In this document: positions 39,231 to 61,200 of the stretch, piece by piece | Position numbering within the stretch: position 1 is the stretch's first letter | Layout of the letters: each line of letters opens with the position of its first letter | NCBI GenBank assembly: GCA_025642065.1 | Contig: JAODUP010000014.1 | Coordinates: 186,001 to 250,000, forward strand | Direction: 5' to 3' | Origin: Paralvinella palmiformis | Taxonomy: Eukaryota > Annelida > Polychaeta > Terebellida > Alvinellidae | DNA length: 64,000 nucleotides | Notes under the pieces: generated by a model | The model's database searches: none | What the model saw: the letters and a program-made list of their open reading frames with translations, nothing else | What the model was told of the DNA's origin: nothing | Translations under genes and position numbers: made by a program

Positions 39231-39805
39231 CCCTATTTTCGGCCCCATTAAGGCATGAATGAAAGTCGTGGCAATGTATAATGTTCAGTTATTATCTTAT
39301 TTCATTGTATTATATCCGTTGAAGACGAATATAAAACAACAAATAAAAAACATATATCGATTTCTAAAAACCGAGCCATGACAACACAACAAGATCACAT
39401 GACATAACAGGCAAAGCCTCATCCCTATTTTCGGCCTACGCAATAAAACATGGTTCCTATGTTGGTATGATGAGCTGCTTGTTTCAATTTAATAATAATA
39501 ATTCTAAACTTCTATGGCGCCAATATTCTCAAAAAGAATTGAGCTCAGTAGCGGACCTAGTACTATGGGGTTGGGCAATCTCACAGTCGAGGTACAATGC
39601 AAAATTCATCAACCAATTTTAGTGCAGTTTGCTTTTGCATATCAAGGTGGAACTGGGTGACAATTTTGTTTTACCCATCAATTTAGATTGCATCCACTGT
39701 TCCCGACACGTGTCTGTGTTTACAAACAATCTGAAATCACATGAGACTTGCCCCAACTGCCCCAAATACGCACAGGCCGATTACTGGGATGGGCCGAAAA
39801 TAGGG
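39231..39805. mobile_element. MITE-like element with CCCTATTTTCGGCC ends
   Basis: The 14-mer CCCTATTTTCGGCC occurs at 39231-39244 and 39423-39436, and its exact reverse complement at 39792-39805. This gives a 575-bp or, from the inner copy, a 383-bp unit with terminal inverted repeats and no coding capacity. The flanks show no clear target duplication. A short LINE-3'-tail-like segment (AATAATAATAATT..CTATGGCGCCAATATT) lies inside at about 39491-39525. The superfamily is unknown. Confidence 0.5.
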
Positions 39806-40668
39806 AATTAGCCAATATCACAGATAACATCGACGAAACACCTCGATATACCATCTTTACATACGTTACATAAATACGGAATAAAAAGACACGTTCGTTA
39901 AGTACGAAGTTAATAAAATCTTGAAAGTATAAGTCCATCACTATCATAAGTTATTAGATTGCAAACGTGAATTCCAAAATATTCACAATAAATTGTTGTT
40001 TATTTGTTTTCTTTGCCAGCTTAATCTTATTCATCATTTCAATAGTGCTAGAAGAAGTGATGGGCACCATATTTTTTTAATTCCTTTATCTTTTAAACCA
40101 GTAGCCTGGAACAAGTCACATCAAACAGTTTATGTGCCCATCGCTTGACCAATATCATATGATGTAGCATACACCAACACTTCACCATGAATGTTACTGA
40201 AATATTTCACAGATTAATATTCACAGCAAATTACCATTTAATATGTTTTGTCTTATGGATATATATATATATATATATATATATATCTTTTTTTCAAGCC
40301 ACACTATTTTTTATAAAAACCTTCACTGTTCTGCCAACAGAAATACAGTCATGTGGCTTATAGCTATTCAGATCTATAATACTGCCAGCATGGCTTACTC
40401 ATATTTACAATTTTCATTATATACGCAGATAGGTTACAGCCTCTTGATAACATACAATTAGGTGTATTAGACAGATAACGTTCAGAGCCTTACAGCCTAA
40501 TTACATGTGATAATTGTTTTACGATTGGCAAATAGTACAAATTAGTTGATAGCGTGTATGCATGTGTGTGTCTGTGTGTGCACACGTGTGAAATTAAAAC
40601 ACCTAAAACTTAGAAACGTCATACCTGTCCGAGTACCTTAATATTCTAAACACATTTAATAAACCACT
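39806..40668. other. Intergenic stretch downstream of TMEM184C
   Basis: AT-rich, with a TA microsatellite at 40259-40286 and TG runs near 40563-40588. No gene seen. Confidence 0.3.
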
Positions 40669-40674
40669 TTTATT
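40669..40674 (-). terminator. Candidate polyadenylation signal of TMEM184C
   Basis: AATAAA on the minus strand about 235 nt beyond the TMEM184C stop codon. It is the first canonical hexamer I noticed in that direction; usage is unproven. Confidence 0.4.
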
Positions 40675-40907
40675 ATCAGGTAAATAGCGAGGAGGTATAT
40701 TTCTAAACTGTTTTAAGTCATACGGCCTGCAAAAACTGAAGTTCATGCCAGCAAAGTTTTAAGTAAAAAACCAATAAAGTTAATGTGTCAGTCTAGTAGA
40801 ACGATGCAAATTAAGTTTGCCCCATCAATGACTGTACATGTTCATAAACCGAATGCTTACCGACTGAAATAAGAATGATACGAACGATTAGACAAGTCAA
40901 CATCCAC

Positions 40908-50275
<9,368 letters not shown>

Positions 50276-53200
50276 GTTTAATCACAGGGGATGGTGTTTG
50301 TCACATGACTATTGTTACCCTGTCTGAAAATGAAAGAGGTAAAAGGGTTAGGAATATCCCCATGATTTTTACAAACATTGGTATTAAATCAAAGAATACA
50401 ATACATACATGGGTTGTTTCAAAATTGCTTAAACCAAATGTAATTGATGACAATTTTAAACGCTACTTCTAAACATCCTAATATTAATGACTGCTTTCTC
50501 TCAAATCTATTCATGGTTATGTAGCTCAATTTAATCACTGGAAGACCATATTACTGAGATAATCCAACATAGTTTTGCCTCAGTTTGGCTAAGAATAATT
50601 TTTTAATAACAATAATACAAATGTATATTTTATATTACACCCAAATCTAGATAAAGCCATTTTTGGTGATTTAAAATGAGGTTAATAAAATAAATATACA
50701 AGGTTACTGCCAACAGACTGACTAGATTAACAACTTCAATAGATATATTTCAAGGACTGTCTTATACTATAACTTAGATATATACCTATTGAGGCAATAC
50801 TTTTAAGGCATCTGAATGTGATGAAATGTCTTCTAATTTTAATCACTTATACCGTTGACAATGCATTTTCAAAGTTGATATAAAGTGGCTATAGCTCCAG
50901 ATTTATAAGTGCATTTTTTTGGAGTTATTGGCCCAACACCTTTTGTATGCCTATACACAATATCACAGGCTCATATATTGCAGGGTGTTTAACAGCCTTC
51001 CCTCACTCAACTGAAAATTATATAAAACATATTAAGAACCCCAAAGGCTCAGATCCATTTAACCCTGAATATTACTCCTTTAAGATTAACTGTTATTAGT
51101 CAGGACGTCTTTACATCTACTAACATATAGTATTGTCACTTGGTTCATAAATAATTGGCTCAAATTAATAATATATCAAATAAACATGGCCATACAGATT
51201 ATGGGGATATATCCATCTTTGAAAACAACTAGTATATAATGCTGAAAATATATATCACCACCACTTACATCATACAAATACACCTGCATATGCAATTGCT
51301 GCAAAAACATATCTATATTTGCCTCTATGTATTAAAGTTAGTAACCTTTCAGCTAACATCTTAAATTATATCATGTAACAAATTATAACATGTACTGGTC
51401 ACCATCCAGGGATATAAATTATAATATAAAACACCCAAAAATATTTAATATCAATATTTATTGATGTCTAAGCCACAGTTTTACTACAATGGGTTCACAG
51501 ATTCTGCTGCATGCCCGTAATAGTCCTGAGACTGATTTTTCACCATTTGTGGAAAATATTATTATTTTATTTATATGTCTTGTGCTGATAGTAATAATAT
51601 GGCTGAAATGGCAGTTTTTAACGTCAGTGCCAGCCTTCCACATCGTTGTTGGTTCAAACAGCCTTCATGAAGATCGACCATGTCAATGGTGGCTATAAGG
51701 TGTTCTCTAACCATGTGCATTGCATGTAAGAGATGAGGGTTTGTAGCACTTCCTGAAGAATACTGCAGGTAAGAAACCTTCAGCTAAATCAAAGTCCAGG
51801 TCAGTGGGATCTTGCAGTCTCAGGTTTTGTCAATGGTGTTTTGCTGCATGAAGAAGATTGGATGGTGTTGGTAAGGAAGGCACTGGATCATCATTATTAA
51901 CCTCGTTCATGATGATATCATCGACACTTGTCGCAGCAGATTTGAAGATATAAACATAAGTTTATTGCAATTCACACTCTGTATAGCTTTTGGTTAAGAA
52001 ATATAATGTTTTCTGGTAAGAAATGGTATAGGTTTTGGTTACAAAGACTGAGCAAATTAGTCAATGTCTGAATGGTTGATTATTCACCATCTACAATCTT
52101 ATATTAGGTGAGGGAAATTCTGTAATTGAAAATTATAAGTGTTAATAACAATGTTAACTAACATCTGTATTAGGTCAACCAGAACTTTATATGATATTAG
52201 AACTTTTCTACGAACTGGTATCCGTTTGGTTACAAAACAGCATAGTACAAAATGACCTGATACCCTATCAAACATACCAAACCATTTACAAGTTTAGACT
52301 CTAGATCTACGTACAACACAAATACTGAAACTAAACGAGTCTTCTGTCATCATCCTACCATGATGAAGATGATCACAGACAATCTAACCATGGCAAGGAT
52401 GGCTTGGCTTCTCAGTTATTAGCCTATGACATCATTTCCTGTCTATCACAGCAAGCAGCAAAATAGATTAAATGATAAATTCACCAAAGCATGAACTTAT
52501 GATGAAGGAACAACAATAATGACAGACTGTTAGTGTCATATAATTATTTGTATATGTCGGCCTCATTTTAATTATTGCCATCAGTAACAATCATACAAAG
52601 AGAAATTGTAAATGACAGCATAACTGAAAAGCTGAAGCCTAGCCTAGGCTTGTAAAGGAAACATAACTTCCTAACTTCTAAGGGCAAGGATAACCGATAA
52701 GCCTAAACGTGCTAACGTACCTTAAGGTAATTTTATTTTTCTACCACTTAACCTGAGCTTCTCATGGCGATAACAATATCTGTCCATAAAACATCATAGA
52801 TCTCTATATATTATCGTATGATGATCGTATTATTACTATTAACCAAGTAAAAAATATTTGTTTTAGGTATTAAACCAAAACAAATTTCCTCATAAAGTCA
52901 TATGACACCCTGATAGACTATTACCATATGACAAATAAATGTACGTTTAGGTTAGATAAACCTTTGTTTGCCCAATAATTATCTAAGTAACTGTGATAAT
53001 GTTTATAGCCTATTAATAAAAACATTATATAGAGAACTATCATTATCATAGATATCAGTTAGTACCTAATTTTATCACATAATTAGTTAAATAAATAAAT
53101 ACATACATACTAAACGTTCATATAAGTGTGATCTCGTAATTTTGTGTATTCATTCAATGTTTTATATATATATATATATATATATGTATGTGCTCCCTGT

Positions 53201-54260
53201 AATCACTGTTGTATTCGTTTACTCTCACGCACAATCCGATGATTATTATATAGATCTGTAGATACAGTATATATCTAGTGGACGCCAGCGAAGAAAGTCA
53301 TTGGCTACGCTATGAACGGTCGTATCTGTAATAAACTATTTTAACTCTTGACTCATTGTCAACAGAACTGGATCTACATTTTGTGACGTTATGATGATGC
53401 AGATTGAGAGTCATGCTGTTTGTTGCCTTTACGAATTCAAGTAGAACTATGTTACTAGACTAATATCTACTAGTAGTAATACCTTTCAGCGAGTTGATTT
53501 CATCTGTTCCACTGATCAGGTTAGTCCTTATCAGTAAATGTAGTAGATCTAGATTAAGTTATTCAACTTATTTTATCGACTTAATAATTATAAAACTTCA
53601 AAGAAACCGTAACTTATTAATATTATCATTACGCAATGAAATAGACTGTCTGTCTAATACAGGACTGAAGATATGCATCTGCAGGATTGATTATCGTGAT
53701 TATGTAAAAACTCGCACTGAAACATTAAATGTGTAATTATCGTTCTAGAATGGATGTGTGATTATGTAGACTGTAGTGGAACATGTTTATTACGTTCACA
53801 GTTTCAGTTTGCTTCATTTCATGCACATGACATGATCATATGATGCTATATAATAATAATGTTAAGACTATTTTCTTGTATGAGGATAAATTATTACCAA
53901 ATGCATGCAAGCGCTTAATACAAAATAATACACGTGCACCAATTGAAAGGCATCATGATTTGATAGTTTCACTTTCCACTTATTCTTTCTCTCTCGATGA
54001 TGCTGTTTTGAACTTGTACATTTATGAAAAAGCGATACAAGATAACAGCTAGCTTAAAAATCGGTCCATCTGTATTTAGTGTATAAAGCAGCCACTGTCA
54101 GATGTTAACAGCATAGCTGTCTTCATATCATATATGGTCTAAGAACCTCAGTTGGATATGAACTTGTATCATTTCATGGTCTGTGATCACAAACCAGAGA
54201 TTGCAGATGAAAGTGTGAACACTAATTTACAGTGTGCCATCTTTTACTGAGTGGCTAATA
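50276..54260. other. Region between TMEM184C and SPART, left part
   Basis: AT-rich. It should contain the TMEM184C 5' UTR and promoter, and may hold the SPART promoter, but no CpG-rich start region stands out. The short patch at 53280-53400 with ATTGGCTACG is the nearest to promoter-like DNA. A TA microsatellite lies at 53163-53187. No coding exon recognised. Confidence 0.3.
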
Positions 54261-54269
54261 GTAATACAG

Positions 54270-54600
54270 ACATGGGGTCAATTCCATTTGGTCAATTCCA
54301 CATCAAATTGATCAATTCCAAATTTACCAAATCCATCTTTTACCTACTCGTATCACTGATTGGAGTAGGTACTTTGAGTACTTACTCTGAGTAGTACTCA
54401 AAGTAGGTAGGTAGGTATTCCAGTTAGGTACTCAGTGATACCTACTCCGAGTAGTTTATATTCCAAGTAGGATTGTCCTGGAAGAAATAAAATGGTAAAT
54501 TAATTTGTGGGTTGATTTTTTCTGTAGGAAACTTAAATTCCAATCCCAAATTTATCTATTCCAATTCCATTTTTTTTTAAATAAACAAATCCGGAATTGA
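54270..54600. repeat. Palindromic repeat patch (CAATTCCA / GAGTAGGTACT words)
   Basis: Arms TACTTTGAGTACT (54370-54382) and AGTACTCAAAGTA (54393-54405) are exactly complementary. They are surrounded by repeated GTAGGTA and TACCTACTC words, and the patch is flanked by CAATTCCA-type repeats on both sides. It resembles a small non-autonomous DNA element, but its ends could not be fixed. Confidence 0.4.
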
Positions 54601-56273
54601 ATCTGGGCTAATACTGTACCTCTTCCCTCATCATTCACAGAGGTGCAATGTGGTTGGTATTAGACATTCAGCTGTCAACATGATGCAGCTGCCAGTCTCA
54701 TAGTCATAGCAATGAAGAACAGGATGTGGAAGAGGTATAATGGTGACCACACTCCTGCTGGGTGTTGTATTTAATACACCTGAATCCATTGTTTCAGCTT
54801 TCATTTTTCAGATACAATACATCACAAAATTAGTCAGTGTCAGATACAAGAGGAATGGGGTTGAGGTCTATATTTGGGCATATGAGGTGGCCACCTTCAT
54901 TGGCTATTTTTTTGGCATGGTTATAACAGATCCAGAACATTGATGTTTACGGTTAAAATGGTGGGGAAAATTCTGGTATTATCGCTCAGGCGACCCCCTA
55001 CAAATCCCACAATGCAAAGTGCGGCTGGTTTGTTTTGGTTTTTGGTGTCATCATGCTTCAGGCTTAGCAACATATTGATCCCACAATGCTGAGCTACTTG
55101 GTCATTGGTGCTGCCAGTTCCTCATAGCTGTATGCACATAAACTTGTTACAGAAATCCAGTTCTTAAGTTATTGGAACAAGGCAATGTGACTGTGAGGGT
55201 CATCAATCACAAAGTTTATATTTCTTGGTTGTTGTGTCATGTCTGTGACTGTTAGCATTTCTTGTTTGTTCAATCAGCAAAAATATGTAGGTGAGGCACT
55301 GTTGGGTGGATTGCCAATTCTCCTGGGACCATTAATTCTAAGATCACCTACAAAATACACAATGAGTCTTAGTCAACAATATAATAATATTAATGAATTT
55401 AAAAAAAATTAAATATAATTTATATTATTATTATTCATTTTCCTCATTAACTAAACCAGCTGTTGAGTCAATTACATGCTTCTCTGTGCAAGGTTTGACT
55501 TCTCTACATATAATAGCTATATATTCTGTAACTCTAAACAAAAGAAGGTAATAATTTAACATGATACAAACCCTAATTATGGAGGGATGATGGCTTACTC
55601 AGACTACTGAGTCCTTGTGTAATCAATAAGTGCTGTCAGTTCATGGTGAAAGTCAGGTATGACTATTGGAACACTGTTAATGTTAACCACATTACCTATG
55701 AATATAATCATAATGGTGTTAATCATACAAAAATTAATTTTACTTACTAGGTTGAGTGGGACATACATGCTGCTGACTGCCCCTGGCATAAACACTATTT
55801 CAGACTAGGACAGTTGCTCAATGAATTAAATGTTTTTAATCTGTGAATTTGCCTCACTGAGTAATGGCCGCTCTCATTCTGTTTACATTCTAGGCTTACT
55901 GTACTTGACAGACAGAGGCATCACATCTGACACACTTGTGTGCCCTGATTGTTTGATTTATTACTCATTAAAAGATCTGATAACAGGCATGCCATATAAT
56001 ATGATAACTGTAAATACTATTTTAAATTATCTGGTCTTTATGACTCTACTACCCATAAATAACTTGGGGATCACTATATTTAGCAATCCAGATTGCCAGG
56101 AAACCACTAAGTTCAGTGTTCCAATAGTCATACCTGACTTTCACCATGAACTGACAGCACTTATTGATTACACAAGGACTCAGTAGTCTGAGTAAGCCAT
56201 CATCCCTCCATAATATTATGAAATAAAACATCTTTAACCAGAAATAATCTGCATTGTATTCATCCACCACTTG
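54601..56273. other. Unassigned DNA containing a 101-bp perfect inverted repeat
   Basis: Arms at 55576-55676 and 56114-56214 are exact reverse complements over 101 bp, separated by 437 bp. Both arms carry the same short peptide-coding stretch (VPIVIPDFHHELTALIDYTR) in opposite directions. The spacer holds a 118-codon frame (55830-56186) of no recognised family. The area may be a decayed DNA transposon or a recent inverted segmental duplication. Confidence 0.7.
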
Positions 56274-56667
56274 CAGGGTTCCCCCTCCCCATATCCTCTA
56301 AAATAACAAATTAATTTTCCAGGTGCTGGAAATGTCCTGGAATTTTATAAAATCAGGAAATGTGCTAGAAAAAATATTCCCTGTGAAAAAAATCCACCTA
56401 GAACAAATCAATCTGTGAATAAATATTATGCCGCTAGAAGAAAACTTTAATTTTACCAGTACATAGTCTTGATATCCCATGTTAGTTAAAATTTAATTAA
56501 AAGTGGGTGGTTCAAACAGCTAGAAGGGTGAGGAGGAGGCTGTACCATAAAATGTCAATAATAAATATGATATGTTTTTTCACGCTTATTTTGATTTATT
56601 ACAGGTACCTTTAAATCTTGTATACTTTGTCCTGGAAAATAATATTTCCCTGGCTGTGGGAACCGTG
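56274..56667 (+). repeat. Dispersed 'TCCTGGAAA' repeat, copy 2
   Basis: Starts CAGGGTTCCC and ends TGTGGGAACCGTG. It is collinear with copy 1 at 4709-5151, sharing AATTTTCCAGG, AAAATCCAC, CTTGATATCCCATGTTA and CCTGGCTGTGGGAACC. No flanking duplication is visible. Confidence 0.6.
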
Positions 56668-57031
56668 ACGTGATCTAGCCAATGAGATCACTAATGCGCT
56701 TAGCTGATTTATAGTATTAACAGAGGACTAAACTTAAAAAAGGTTTCAACATTGCATTTGAAAATTGGTGGTAAATAATTCACTTCAGCTGACATATGGC
56801 ATACTCCTCTGAGAAGTGAGGTGATGCAGTCAAAACCTTATATTAAATGGATGAAACCTCTTACAGCTAGAAGCAACACTGGGATATAAAACTATGATTT
56901 TAAAGTCTGTGGCATAATGTGCTCCCAGATACACCACTTGGGTGCCCAAAGTGTTTGCCAATTAAAGATATAACCATTTTATATCAAGTAGAACATTTAA
57001 TGGATTAGATTTTATATTTATTTCAATGGCA

Positions 57032-58000
57032 CAGGGTTGGCATGTTTCTTCCATGGACGGTAAAAACCGGGTTATTTCCGTTATGGAAGAAATACTTTCT
57101 TCCCTTCCATTTTGGGAAGAAATGGAAGAAACCCCAAAATTTGACAAATATTAATATATTTTTCATGCTAATCATACAAATATGAACTTTAAATTTTTTT
57201 GATAGTCCTCATATCTGTTGGTTTGCAAAAAATCTTTGGGAACAAATTGAAGAAACTAAAATTGACTTGTTTTGACGAACACGTTGAAAATAATTGTACC
57301 GTAAATAATCAAGGTTAAGTCTATTTTTTGAGGAGGGAAAAGGGAGTTCTCAGAAGCACATCGACTTATCTGCACGTCATATTTCCTACCAGCTGAAGGA
57401 AAGATATTTGGGGCCATCTTGTACACACAACACTATAGGATTTAACCCAATAAGAGCCAAAGTCGGAACAAAATTGTCACATCGCTGCCTATTAATACAT
57501 CATTATTCGATAATTAACCATTAATTTTCACCAAACTATTACAATAAATATGAGCTATTGTCCTTTAATTTCATCTTGATTTTATAATCGAAAAATTATT
57601 AAAAGACATGACAGGCGACAACTAACGATTCACATGTGCATCATGGAACTGCTGATCACATGATTCAGTAATTGATTAATTTGCATGGATCATTGGAATC
57701 CACTTGTTCATCAATTAATTGCACAAAGACCCTTTAAAAGCCGCTTCAATTTTTGTATTCCTCACTTCTTACGCAACATCACTACATGATTTGTTCAGAA
57801 ATGTTTGCATATTCTCTACATCCCAGTTACAAGAGGGCTAAACTCTCACCAGATCAGTTCATTATCGTCACAGACTCTGTGACCCTTGGGAGTTTCTTCC
57901 CAATTTCTTCACGGAAGAATGGTTTTCTTCCCGGTAAAAATCCATTTCTTCCCATCAGGAGGGAAGAAATACCTTTCTTCCAGGAAGAAACCCAACCCTG
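57032..58000. mobile_element. Non-autonomous hAT-like DNA transposon, 969 bp, with exact 8-bp target duplication
   Basis: Begins CAGGGTTGG and ends CCAACCCTG (9-bp terminal inverted repeat), and is flanked by an exact direct repeat CAATGGCA at 57024-57031 and 58001-58008. CAGGG-type ends with 8-bp duplications are the signature of the hAT superfamily. The subterminal regions (57040-57130 and 57890-57990) are full of GGAAGAAA/TTTCTTCC words in both orientations, probably transposase-binding sites. No transposase frame is present, so it would have been mobilised in trans. It ends 245 bp before the SPART start codon. Confidence 0.9.
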
Positions 58001-58245
58001 CAATGGCAAGATTCCAGCTAAAGTTTGGACCATATTTTCAATAAGCTTGTTGTAGTCCAGTATCATTTCAGTCTGTTGATGCAGCACTAATGTGTTTGTA
58101 TTCTTATCATTATTATCAAGTGTTTCCATACTTTGTACAAGTCTAGATTTATGTTTATCATATCTAACTCGTTTGTTATTAATATTTTGTTTAGTTACGA
58201 ATGACACTAAAACCAATACATGTTACTTCTTTCGTACAGATATTA

Positions 58246-61200
58246 ATGGAAGGACAGAAGACGTCACCATCTCAATCTGTGAAGAACGGTGCTCAGAATC
58301 ATTTAGTTCAGCATCCGGAAGACAATAGGGATGAAGTAGAGAGGGTCAAACAACGTCACAATGAGGCATATTTATATGTAGAACAGGCACTGAATCTTGA
58401 TGAGAAAGGCCATGCTGACCAAGCTATTGTACTGTACCAAAAGAGCATTGCATGTATAGACACAGCATGTAGCATACCTGATCAGAGTGCACGCTGTAGA
58501 GGGCAAGAATGGCAGAAGGCAAGAAATCTCATTCAGAAGATGCAGAGGTCCAGACAGCAGATCCAGTCAAGACTGAACAGCCTGATCCAGTCTCATAGAA
58601 AGCCATCACAGGTGGAATCCGAATCCCCACCGTCATATGAAGAAGCTACTGGATCAGCTGCGTCCAATGTAGACATGGCACTTGATGACATACTGTGTGA
58701 TGATGAGAAAGAGAGAGTAGATCTTGTCATGTCAGCAGCTATGGAGCTTTTCAGAATTGATGATGGTGTCCAGGTATTCTTCATAAAAAAAGATGGCTAT
58801 GTCAGTGCCCCCTCATATCCAAGTAGCCTTGGTGTGTACAAGTTTGTTGACGGTGTAAACATGGAAGATGGAGCCACAGCTGGTGTTGAGTTGTCTCAGG
58901 TTTTCCTCAAAATTGGTGATTGGACATATCCACTCTTAGAAGGGCAGTCACCCGTGTTACATGCAAATTGGGGAGCATACATCTTCCCCGATGTAATGTC
59001 TTCTGGTAAGACTGCTATCTTAAAATGTTTCCATTCGAACATATTTTATAACTTCTTCGGTTCAAAACTTCTGCATCTAATGAGTATTGCTATTTTTGAT
59101 TGAATGAAGATGTAATAGATTATTTGTTTACTATGCAGAAGGAGATGCTGTAGGAGTTATCATGCCCGATTATGTTAGTCCACTTGATAGGGTTAGATTT
59201 GAACAGCTTATGAAAGAATACACAACTATAAGGGACCAGGTTAGTTCTTTGCTCTTCCTTTACAGTGTTAAATTTACTTTAGTGTGTGTGTGTGTATGTG
59301 TGCGTGTTTTCACCTAACTATGTTCAAAAGGAGCTTCCTCCCTCTGATGATGAACAGAGATTAAGTGCAACTGTGCCACTGCTACCATCTGATGATCAAT
59401 CATCTCAAGTCACACATCTTGCTGAAGAAAGGCTGACAAGCAAAATTTCAAGAGGTATTGAGTCAGGTAATATCTTTCATCGATGAATATGTATTTATAA
59501 TGCCTATTTGATAAATAAACATTCTTCTGGCATTCACCTTTCATAATTAATCTTCACAATACAGTTCATTGTATACATGGTGTGCTCCCCTTGTCCTAAT
59601 TAAGTATTGTTCTTTCAGTTTTAAATTTTCCTTTTTATTCAGCTGCTGAATGGCTTTCATGGGGAATTGTAAAGGGAGCAACGAAAACCGGAGAATTAGT
59701 AAAGAAAGGCTCAGTCAAATTACAACAAAATATCACACCTGAGATTAATGCTGTTAAGGTGGATCCAACAGCTCAGAAAGGCCTTTATTATACACGAAAG
59801 GCTACAGAAGGTGTGGTGATGGTCAGCTCCTTTTTAGGTGTGTAGCAAATATTTATATCCACCAGATAATTCTTATGCATATTTTATATACAAAATGAGA
59901 AACTAGTTGAATTAAAAACAGTTTTGTATTTTATTAAATTAAGGAGAATTTCTGTGCCGTATTCATAATATTTAAATTTTGATCTGGGATTGAAAATTTT
60001 ATGAACAGACAAAGGAAGAAGAAGTAGTCCTTTACACATCTGAAATGATCTTATCATGCTGTCCATAGGTGATTAATAACATGTAATTTTCCAGGGAAGT
60101 AACTTTTTTTGGTAAACTGCACCTCTAGCTCGAAATAGTTCTTAGGCTTAAACAGGATGTTCACTATAACTTGTTTTCTTTCCACTATATTTCTTTATTT
60201 CTATCTTTGATCAAATATACAACACAACAAATGTAACAGGCGTTCATTATAAAATACAGCGATAGCCCGTTAACACATTTTGACAAGGGAAATAGTCATT
60301 TACTTTAGACATAACTTTGAAGTCTTACTTTTCACATCTGGCCCATCTATTCCTATTTTGGCTGAAGCAGGATAAGTCAAATTGATTTATTAAAATTTGT
60401 TTTAACATCATCATATTTCTATGGTTTCATGACTAAAAATGTAATCTACACCCGGTTAATCTGATTTTGTTGTTCTCTACGCAAATATACAGATATCCAT
60501 CGTGATCAATCTAACCGATGTCACGACGTTGTGGTGGAGGTTGTTAATTATAGAAGATTTGATCAAGATTAAGTTACACTTGACATTATCATATCTTTAG
60601 TTATGCCTGAATGATTAAATATATTTGTAACTAATAGACAACTTAGGATGGCAGCTGTCCTACTTGTAGAGTGGCAAAAGTGAGGTCAGTTTGTGTACTT
60701 TGACTGTTAGAGATGAATGTTACTACTTGCTGAACTAACTAGAGGTATTCTTTTTATTAAACGACTGTATATTTATTTTGTGGTCACGGTATTACAGTCA
60801 TAAGTACCAAGAGGACATTTTGTTGATTACTTATCGGGACAAAAAACAATCAGTACACCGTAGCTGCTCTGATTGGACAAAATCAATTGTAATTTGATCA
60901 GTTTGTTTCAGAATCAGTATTGTTGTTTCCTCACGCATAAGTTACTGAATTATTATGGAAACCAAACAGGTGATTGCTGACAATTTGAAGAGGATCTTTT
61001 AATTATTCTTAAAGTAACAAAACCTGAGAATATCATAGCCATAAGATGTTGTCTGGAAATGATATACTTGAGTTGATTCCTGGGCAAATGTCTGATATAA
61101 TTTTTAAGTAGGTCATATCCGGATTTCAGCTTAAGGTCTCTTATGTATAAATATCTTTGCTGGTTGCATTTATATCAAAATTGGTGAGTAGCATACACGA

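Noticed and set aside
55830..56186. 118-codon frame as a candidate transposase
   Set aside because: No catalytic motif or family resemblance is visible, and its last part is one arm of the inverted repeat, so it may be open by chance.
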